Below, one piece after another: positions 58,317 to 64,000 of a stretch of 64,000 nt of DNA (position 1 is its first letter; the number at the start of each line of letters is the position of its first letter). The stretch comes from Oceanospirillum beijerinckii DSM 7166 (lineage in GTDB: Bacteria; Pseudomonadota; Gammaproteobacteria; Pseudomonadales; Halomonadaceae): assembly GCF_000422425.1 (NCBI RefSeq), contig NZ_AULT01000027.1:1-64000 (forward strand). Direction: 5' to 3'. The translations under genes and the position numbers were made by a program. Under the pieces are notes generated by a model that searched no databases, was not told the DNA's origin, and was given only the letters and a program-made list of their open reading frames with translations.

Positions 58317-59378
58317 TTACAGGGCTGCAACAACCGCATCCCCCATCTCTTCAGTAGATACCAGAGTACAACCTTCAGACATGATATCGCCAGTACGCAG
58401 ACCTTGATCCAGCACTTTCTGTACCGCAGCTTCGATACGATCCGCTGCCGCACTTTCATCCAGAGAGTAACGCAGCATCATAGCCACAGACAGGATAGTC
58501 GCCAGTGGGTTCGCTTTACCCTGACCTGCGATATCGGGTGCAGAACCGTGACATGGTTCGTACATACCCTTGCCATCTTTATCCAGAGAAGCAGAAGGCA
58601 GCATACCGATAGAACCGGTCAGCATCGCCGCAGCATCAGACAGGATATCACCGAACATATTGCCGGTTACTACAACATCAAACTGCTTAGGCGCACGCAC
58701 CAGCTGCATCGCAGCGTTGTCGACCAGCATATGGCTCAGCTCAACATCAGGATATTCCTTTGCCAGCTCTTCCATCACTTCTTTCCACAGTACGGTGACT
58801 TCCAGTACGTTGGATTTATCAACGGAACACAGACGCTTGCCACGTTTTTGCGCGGCTTCAAACGCCTGACGACCAATACGACGAATCTCAGACTCGTTGT
58901 ATACGTAAGTGTTGTAACCTTCACGCTCGCCATTTTCCAGCGTGCGGATGCCCCGTGGTTGACCGAAGTAGATACCACCGGTCAGTTCACGTACGATCAG
59001 AATATCCAGACCAGAAACTACTTCAGGCTTAAGGGTAGATGCTTCTGCCAGCTGTGGGTACAGAATCGCCGGACGGAAGTTAGCAAACAGTTCCAGCTCA
59101 GAGCGCAGACCCAGCAGACCTTTCTCTGGACGGCTTTCCATTGGGTTACCGTCCCACTTAGGACCACCTACCGCACCCAGCAGGATTGCATCGGCAGAAC
59201 GAGCCTTGTTCAGCGTTTCTTCTGGCAGAGGGTTACCCGTCGCATCTACCGCAGAACCACCTACCAGCGCGCTATCGATTTCGATATCCAGATTCAGAGT
59301 GCCTAAAACTTTTACTGCTTCAGTCACAATCTCAGGACCAATACCGTCACCCGGCAGTACCAATACATTATTAGTCAT
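58317..59378 (-). CDS. leuB: 3-isopropylmalate dehydrogenase
   Basis: 353 residues, isocitrate/isopropylmalate dehydrogenase fold. [18 protein letters not shown], catalytic tyrosine in [17 protein letters not shown], and the [26 protein letters not shown] signature. Third enzyme of leucine synthesis. Separated from leuD by 203 bp, so it may have its own promoter. Confidence 0.96.
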   Translation of the reverse strand: MTNNVLVLPGDGIGPEIVTEAVKVLGTLNLDIEIDSALVGGSAVDATGNPLPEETLNKARSADAILLGAVGGPKWDGNPMESRPEKGLLGLRSELELFANFRPAILYPQLAEASTLKPEVVSGLDILIVRELTGGIYFGQPRGIRTLENGEREGYNTYVYNESEIRRIGRQAFEAAQKRGKRLCSVDKSNVLEVTVLWKEVMEELAKEYPDVELSHMLVDNAAMQLVRAPKQFDVVVTGNMFGDILSDAAAMLTGSIGMLPSASLDKDGKGMYEPCHGSAPDIAGQGKANPLATILSVAMMLRYSLDESAAADRIEAAVQKVLDQGLRTGDIMSEGCTLVSTEEMGDAVVAAL

Positions 59379-59581
59379 TGCTTATATCCTTGTTTCTCGC
59401 AGTCGAGATACGCCCAACTACGGCTTGCATTTTTAAATGGCTCAGCGCCTGAAACACACAATCTCAGGCACTTTATAATCGTTATATTTGCGCAGTCGCT
59501 GTCGTTTAAACAACCAAATCAATTACAAACGACAGACTCTTCAAACAAGAGCCTAACAACTAGCTCTTAACTAAACCGCTC
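59379..59581 (-). other. leuD-leuB spacer with a hairpin and duplicated leuD 3'-end pieces
   Basis: CTGTCGTTT/AAACGACAG (59499-59507, 59527-59535) forms a 9-bp stem. GCTCTTAACTAAA (59563-59575) is a near-copy of GCTCTTAGTTAAA at the leuD stop (59578-59590), and TTAAACAACCAA of the leuD end (59586-59597) recurs at 59506-59517. Confidence 0.6.
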
Positions 59582-60220
59582 TTAGTTAAACAACCAAGGC
59601 GCCTTCTGCTTACGTTTCTCTTCATAAGCACGGATCTGATCGGCATCTTCCAGAGTCAGACCGATATCGTCCAGGCCATTTAAGAGGCAGTGGCGACGGA
59701 AATCATCCACATCAAACGCGATAGTACGACCGCCAGGAGTGCGGATCTCTTTAGCTTCCAGATCTACGACCAGACGATACCCTTCTTCCGCTTCAACCTC
59801 TTTAAACAGGCTATCTACAGTGTCTTCGTCCAGAATGATCGGCAGAATACCGTTCTTAAAACAGTTGTTGTAGAAGATATCTGCAAAGCTTGGAGCGATC
59901 ACGCAACGGAAACCGTAATCCAGCAGCGCCCATGGCGCGTGCTCACGGGAAGAACCGCAACCGAAGTTCTGACGTGCCAGCAGGACAGAAGCGCCCTGGT
60001 AACGGGATTGGTTCAGTACAAAGTCTTCGTTCAGAGGACGTCCTGTGCAATCCTGATCCGGCTTACCTTCGTCCAGGTAACGCAGCTCATCAAACAGATT
60101 AGGACCAAAGCCTGAACGCTTAATGGATTTCAGGAACTGCTTTGGAATGATCATGTCGGTGTCGACATTGGCTCGATCCATAGGCGCAGTCAAGCCGTCT
60201 AATTGTGTAAACTTGTCCAT
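59582..60220 (-). CDS. leuD: 3-isopropylmalate dehydratase small subunit
   Basis: 212 residues. [25 protein letters not shown] and [15 protein letters not shown] are family motifs. Works with LeuC to isomerise isopropylmalate. 16 bases downstream of leuC. Confidence 0.96.
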   Translation of the reverse strand: MDKFTQLDGLTAPMDRANVDTDMIIPKQFLKSIKRSGFGPNLFDELRYLDEGKPDQDCTGRPLNEDFVLNQSRYQGASVLLARQNFGCGSSREHAPWALLDYGFRCVIAPSFADIFYNNCFKNGILPIILDEDTVDSLFKEVEAEEGYRLVVDLEAKEIRTPGGRTIAFDVDDFRRHCLLNGLDDIGLTLEDADQIRAYEEKRKQKAPWLFN

Positions 60221-60236
60221 TTTAACCTCCGGCTTC

Positions 60237-61664
60237 TTAGGCTGTTTCTACTTCACGTACGTCAACAAAATGACCTGCAATCGCGGCGGCGGCGGCCATC
60301 CCCGGACTCACCAGGTGTGTGCGACCACCAAAGCCCTGACGGCCTTCAAAATTACGGTTAGAGGTTGAGGCACAATGCTCACCGGCACCTAACTTATCCG
60401 CATTCATCGCCAGACACATGGAACAACCCGGCTCGCGCCATTCAAAACCGGCCTCAGTAAAGATCTTATCCAGACCTTCCTCTTCTGCCTGCTGCTTCAC
60501 CAGACCAGAACCCGGTACAACCAACGCCTGAATAATGTTGTTTGCAACCTTCTTACCTTTTGCTACCGCAGCAGCTTCGCGCAGATCTTCGATACGGGAA
60601 TTGGTACAAGAACCGATAAACACACGGTCCAGTTTAATATCAGTGATCGCCTGACCAGCGGTTAAGCCCATATATTCCAGAGCACGAGCGTAAGCCTTCT
60701 GCTGATTTTCATCAGACTGATCCGCAGGATTCGGGACTACTGCGTTGACAGGAACAACCATCTCTGGCGAGTTACCCCAGGTTACCTGTGGTGCGATCTC
60801 ACTACCTTCCAGCTCAACCACGGTATCAAATACCGCATCGGCATCAGAGTGTAGTTCGCTCCAGGCCGCAACTGCTTGCTCCCACTGATCTTCTGTCGGG
60901 GCAAATGGACGACCTTTTACGTAATCGATAGTCGTTTGGTCAACAGCAACCAGACCCACACGGGCACCGGCTTCAATCGCCATATTACAGATGGTCATAC
61001 GCGCTTCCATGGACAGGCTCTGAATCGCCTCACCACCAAACTCGATCGCATAACCTGTGCCGCCCGCAGTACCGATCTTACCGATAACAGCCAGTACCAC
61101 GTCTTTACCGGTCACACCCGCACCCAGCTGGCCGTTTACCTTAACCAGCATGTTTTTCATTTTGCGCTGGATCAGACACTGAGTGGCCATGACATGTTCC
61201 ACCTCAGAAGTACCGATACCGTGGGCCAGTGCACCAAACGCACCGTGAGTAGCGGTGTGAGAATCGCCACATACCACAGTCATACCCGGCAGAGTCGCGC
61301 CCTGCTCCGGGCCTACGACGTGCACAATACCCTGACGGATATCGTTGATCTTAAATTCGGTCACACCGAACTCATCACAGTTATCATCCAGCGTCACAAC
61401 CTGGATCTTAGATACAGGATCTTCGATACCTTCGTTACCGGCCTTGCGCTCTTCAACGGTCGTCGGCACGTTGTGGTCAGGAGTCGCCAGGTTAGCATTG
61501 ACACGCCACAAACCACGACCCGCCAGCTTCAGGCCTTCAAACGCCTGAGGAGAGGTTACTTCATGTAATAACTGACGGTCGATATAGATCAAAGACGTAC
61601 CGTCATCGCGCTCTTGTACCAAGTGGTCATCCCACAATTTGTCGTACAGGGTTTTGCCTGCCAT
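60237..61664 (-). CDS. leuC: 3-isopropylmalate dehydratase large subunit
   Basis: 475 residues, aconitase family. 4Fe-4S ligands lie in [11 protein letters not shown] and [27 protein letters not shown] is the active-site loop. AGGAGTTAACC precedes the ATG. First gene of leuCD(B), divergent from a LysR-type regulator. Confidence 0.97.
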   Translation of the reverse strand: MAGKTLYDKLWDDHLVQERDDGTSLIYIDRQLLHEVTSPQAFEGLKLAGRGLWRVNANLATPDHNVPTTVEERKAGNEGIEDPVSKIQVVTLDDNCDEFGVTEFKINDIRQGIVHVVGPEQGATLPGMTVVCGDSHTATHGAFGALAHGIGTSEVEHVMATQCLIQRKMKNMLVKVNGQLGAGVTGKDVVLAVIGKIGTAGGTGYAIEFGGEAIQSLSMEARMTICNMAIEAGARVGLVAVDQTTIDYVKGRPFAPTEDQWEQAVAAWSELHSDADAVFDTVVELEGSEIAPQVTWGNSPEMVVPVNAVVPNPADQSDENQQKAYARALEYMGLTAGQAITDIKLDRVFIGSCTNSRIEDLREAAAVAKGKKVANNIIQALVVPGSGLVKQQAEEEGLDKIFTEAGFEWREPGCSMCLAMNADKLGAGEHCASTSNRNFEGRQGFGGRTHLVSPGMAAAAAIAGHFVDVREVETA

Positions 61665-61836
61665 GGTTAACTCCTCATCATTTTTCTGATCGCCTCTATG
61701 GGCGTTGAAAACAGTTTAGGGCTTGCGTTACGATAAAACAAATTCATATTTTTTATTGATTGGATTCCAAATAGCTATAGAAAACATCAAACAAGTTTTC
61801 TCTTTTATAAAGAGAACATTAGTGAGGTAACGAACG
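61665..61836. promoter_or_regulatory. leuC-lysR divergent promoter region with an 11-bp palindrome
   Basis: TTGGATTCCAA at 61760-61770 is a perfect dyad. On the minus strand TTGGAA (part of it), a 16-base spacer and TATGAA form a possible leuC promoter, so the dyad overlaps its -35. The site also fits the loose T-N11-A LysR-box idea. The region is otherwise AT-rich; no leucine leader peptide was recognised. Confidence 0.4.
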
Positions 61837-62748
61837 ATGGATACACAATCATTACAGGCATTTATAAGCGTTGCAGAAACCGGCTCATTTTCCCGTGCCG
61901 CTGAAATACTGCACCTGACACAACCGGCCGTATCCAAGCGTATCGCCAACCTGGAATCCCAACTGGATTGCCGCCTGTTTGATCGCATTGGTCGACAAAC
62001 CCACATGACGGAAGCCGGTCAGGCGTTGATGCCAAGGGCAAGAAAGGTATTAGTAGAACTGGAAGATACCCGACGCCTGCTGAACAATATCAACGGCGCG
62101 ATTGCAGGTTCACTGGTATTAGGCACCAGCCACCATATTGGACTGCACCGTCTGCCACCGGTACTTAAAGCGTTTACCTCAAGCTTCCCTCAGGTCAAAC
62201 TGGATATGCGCTTTTTGGATTCTGAACAGGCTTACGAAGGTATAGTGCAGGGTGAATTAGAGTTAGCCGTGGTTACTCTATCGCCAAAACATATCGCCCT
62301 GCAGCAACATACAGCTCCGACACAGTATTCTACTAACTTAACCGTAGTCCCGATTTGGAACGATAGGCTCAGGGTTGTTGCTGCTAAAGACCACCCCATT
62401 ACGCAGCTGAAAGAGATAGAGCTTAAAACCCTGACTCAGTACGATGCTGTATTACCGGGTTTTCAGACTTTTACCCGAGGTATTGTGGCCACCGCTTTTG
62501 CCAAACAGAATTTGGACCTACAGGTCGCCCTATCGACCAACTATATGGAGACATTAAAGATGATGGTATCTATTGGCCTGGGCTGGAGCGTACTACCAGA
62601 AACTTTAATTGATGACACCATGCAGGTGATCCACCTACCCGAGATCGACCTGACCCGGCCACTGGGTTATCTCTACCACCAGGAAAGAACACTATCCAAT
62701 GCAAGCCAGCAACTGATCAAACTACTGGAACAACATAAAGATCTTTAA
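61837..62748 (+). CDS. LysR family transcriptional regulator
   Basis: 303 residues. Winged helix-turn-helix at 1-60 (FISVAETGSFSRAAEILHLTQPAVSKRIANLE), then the periplasmic-binding-like effector domain (about 90-295). Divergent from leuC, as in P. aeruginosa; it may control leucine synthesis, as divergent LysR regulators often control their neighbour. The effector is unknown. Confidence 0.92.
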   Translation: MDTQSLQAFISVAETGSFSRAAEILHLTQPAVSKRIANLESQLDCRLFDRIGRQTHMTEAGQALMPRARKVLVELEDTRRLLNNINGAIAGSLVLGTSHHIGLHRLPPVLKAFTSSFPQVKLDMRFLDSEQAYEGIVQGELELAVVTLSPKHIALQQHTAPTQYSTNLTVVPIWNDRLRVVAAKDHPITQLKEIELKTLTQYDAVLPGFQTFTRGIVATAFAKQNLDLQVALSTNYMETLKMMVSIGLGWSVLPETLIDDTMQVIHLPEIDLTRPLGYLYHQERTLSNASQQLIKLLEQHKDL

Positions 62749-62805
62749 AACCAAAACGACAAAAGCCACACAAACAACACAATGGCAAAAATGAAAACTG
62801 AAGGA

Positions 62806-64000
62806 CTAGAACTCAGCAACCTCACTCACATTTACTGCCGCCAATACCGAACGACCTTTGCCAGAGTGTTTTACCTGATACATGGCTTTATCGGCCTGAT
62901 CAATCAGACTCACCTCACTCTGAGCATGATCTGGGTAGACTGCCACACCGATGCTACCCCCAACAGAAATATCGATACCATCAATAGAAATCGGATCACC
63001 AATCAGATGATTCAGACGCTCCGCTACATGCAGAGCCATCTCACCGCTTTCCACCTCACGCAGCAATACCAGGAATTCATCACCGCCGACACGAGCCACC
63101 GCATCATGCTTTTTAATTGCGCCAGATAGCTTTTTCGCCAGAGCAATCAACAACTTATCACCCAACAAGTGACCATAGGTGTCATTGACTGGTTTAAAGC
63201 CATCCAGATCAATAAACAATACCGCAAACTTTTTCTGTTCTTTCTCGAACATCGCGATAGTTTTACGAACTTCTGAGGTAAAGAGAATACGATTTGGCAG
63301 TTTAGTCAGCGGGTCATGCAGCGCCTGGAAGCGCATATTCTCCAGCTCTTTCTTCTGCTCCGTTATATCGCTCATAACACAGATAAACTGGGTAATCTCA
63401 TCATGCAAGCCTCGAATTGCCGACATATGTGCACGCTGAATATAAATCTCACCATCCTTCCGACGATTGGTCATCTCTCCTTCCCACTCGCCGTCATCCA
63501 GCAACTCACTCCACATCTGCTGATAAAAATCAGCACCGTGATAGCCAGAAGATAATAGTGACGCATTACGCCCTTGCACCTCTTCCGACTCGTATCCAGT
63601 AACCTCAGTAAAGGCCGGGTTAACCAGGCTAATCATACCCTTAGCGTCAGTCACCATCATCGGCTCACGGGAGTGACGGAAAACCGCTTTAGAGATCTGT
63701 GCCTCGTAGCGGGTTTCCTGCTCAGAGGAGATATCACGGAACAACACCTGAGTCGCCGACTCACCCTCGAAATAGATCCCCGCACCGGATACCTCAGCTA
63801 AAAACGGAGTACCATCGTAACGCATCAGCTTCTCTTCGATAAACGGCATGGTGCCATCACCATAAAAGTCACGCATACGCAGCAGCACAGTCTCTTTCGA
63901 TTCTTCGTGTACAAACTCCATCACATCCCGACCAATCAACAGACCAGGAGACTCAACGCCCAATAGGTTCTGTGCAGCCTGATTAACCAATAGAATCTTC
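62806..64000 (-). CDS. PAS-PAS-GGDEF diguanylate cyclase (5' end outside the window)
   Basis: At least 397 residues; the frame is open to the right edge, so the start is outside. A PAS domain (NQAAQNLLGVESPGLLIGRDV...), a second PAS-PAC (MMVTDAKGMISLVNPAFTEVTGYESEEVQGRNASLL...), then GGDEF with intact RVGGDEF and LFIDLDGFK, so it should make cyclic di-GMP. The inhibitory RxxD is changed to KKHD. No membrane segment is seen in the visible part. Convergent with the LysR gene, 57 bases apart. Confidence 0.9.
   Translation of the reverse strand, partial: KILLVNQAAQNLLGVESPGLLIGRDVMEFVHEESKETVLLRMRDFYGDGTMPFIEEKLMRYDGTPFLAEVSGAGIYFEGESATQVLFRDISSEQETRYEAQISKAVFRHSREPMMVTDAKGMISLVNPAFTEVTGYESEEVQGRNASLLSSGYHGADFYQQMWSELLDDGEWEGEMTNRRKDGEIYIQRAHMSAIRGLHDEITQFICVMSDITEQKKELENMRFQALHDPLTKLPNRILFTSEVRKTIAMFEKEQKKFAVLFIDLDGFKPVNDTYGHLLGDKLLIALAKKLSGAIKKHDAVARVGGDEFLVLLREVESGEMALHVAERLNHLIGDPISIDGIDISVGGSIGVAVYPDHAQSEVSLIDQADKAMYQVKHSGKGRSVLAAVNVSEVAEF

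Noticed and set aside
58299-59306. 335-codon frame opposite leuB
   Set aside because: Antisense shadow with no recognisable domain.

Overview
The window looks like chromosomal DNA of a marine gammaproteobacterium of the Oceanospirillales/Pseudomonadales type. It has a sodium-pumping NADH:quinone reductase operon, a long FimV, a leuCDB-asd-fimV-truA-trpFBA-accD-folC-cvpA-purF-metZ block and a sthA-nqr-gap-mfd-csiV block. From general knowledge, both blocks keep the gene order of Pseudomonas aeruginosa (the sth/nqr/mfd and leuC-to-metZ neighbourhoods). The genus cannot be fixed from sequence alone. No rRNA, tRNA or CRISPR array was seen.

Layout. 1-260: the right end of an IS200/IS605-type element. 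264-1127: a lipoprotein with a LEA/WHy fold. 1496-5464: a RimK-like ATP-grasp ligase facing an M14-like peptidase and a GNAT-C39 peptidase fusion, the least understood locus in the window. 5512-14553: redox block with soluble transhydrogenase and nqrABCDEF-apbE-nqrM. 15036-21140: an N-terminally extended GAPDH, divergent mfd, and csiV. 21425-42555: accessory-looking block with an HBM-type chemoreceptor, a permease, yfcL, ppnN, a very large hybrid histidine kinase with a FixL-like PAS domain, four dispersed cobalamin late-step/salvage genes (cobC, cbiB, cobQ, cobU), two overlapping 7TM-DISM GGDEF proteins, an EamA transporter and a SIMPL protein. 42770-61664: a leftward biosynthetic block for methionine, purine, folate, fatty acid, tryptophan, leucine and aspartate-family metabolism, plus FimV and TruA. 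61837-64000: a LysR regulator divergent from leuC, then a PAS-GGDEF protein cut by the window edge.

How the genes work together. NQR makes the sodium-motive force; ApbE flavinylates NqrB and NqrC, NqrM helps insert the iron centre, and SthA balances NADPH and NADH next door. The leu/asd/trp/pur/met genes form a conserved anabolic block. The accessory block is dominated by signalling (MCP, hybrid kinase, three GGDEF proteins counting the right edge) and by cobalamin assembly.

The most unusual DNA-level signal is short tandem duplication, several cases starting at gene 3' ends. Two identical 74-bp arrays of a 7-mer (ten GGCTGGA copies each) follow csiV and the SIMPL gene and bracket the accessory block in direct orientation. 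A four-copy 19-bp degenerate repeat grows out of the truA stop codon, the leuD 3' end is partly duplicated, and in-frame tandem duplications occur in fimV and cbiB.
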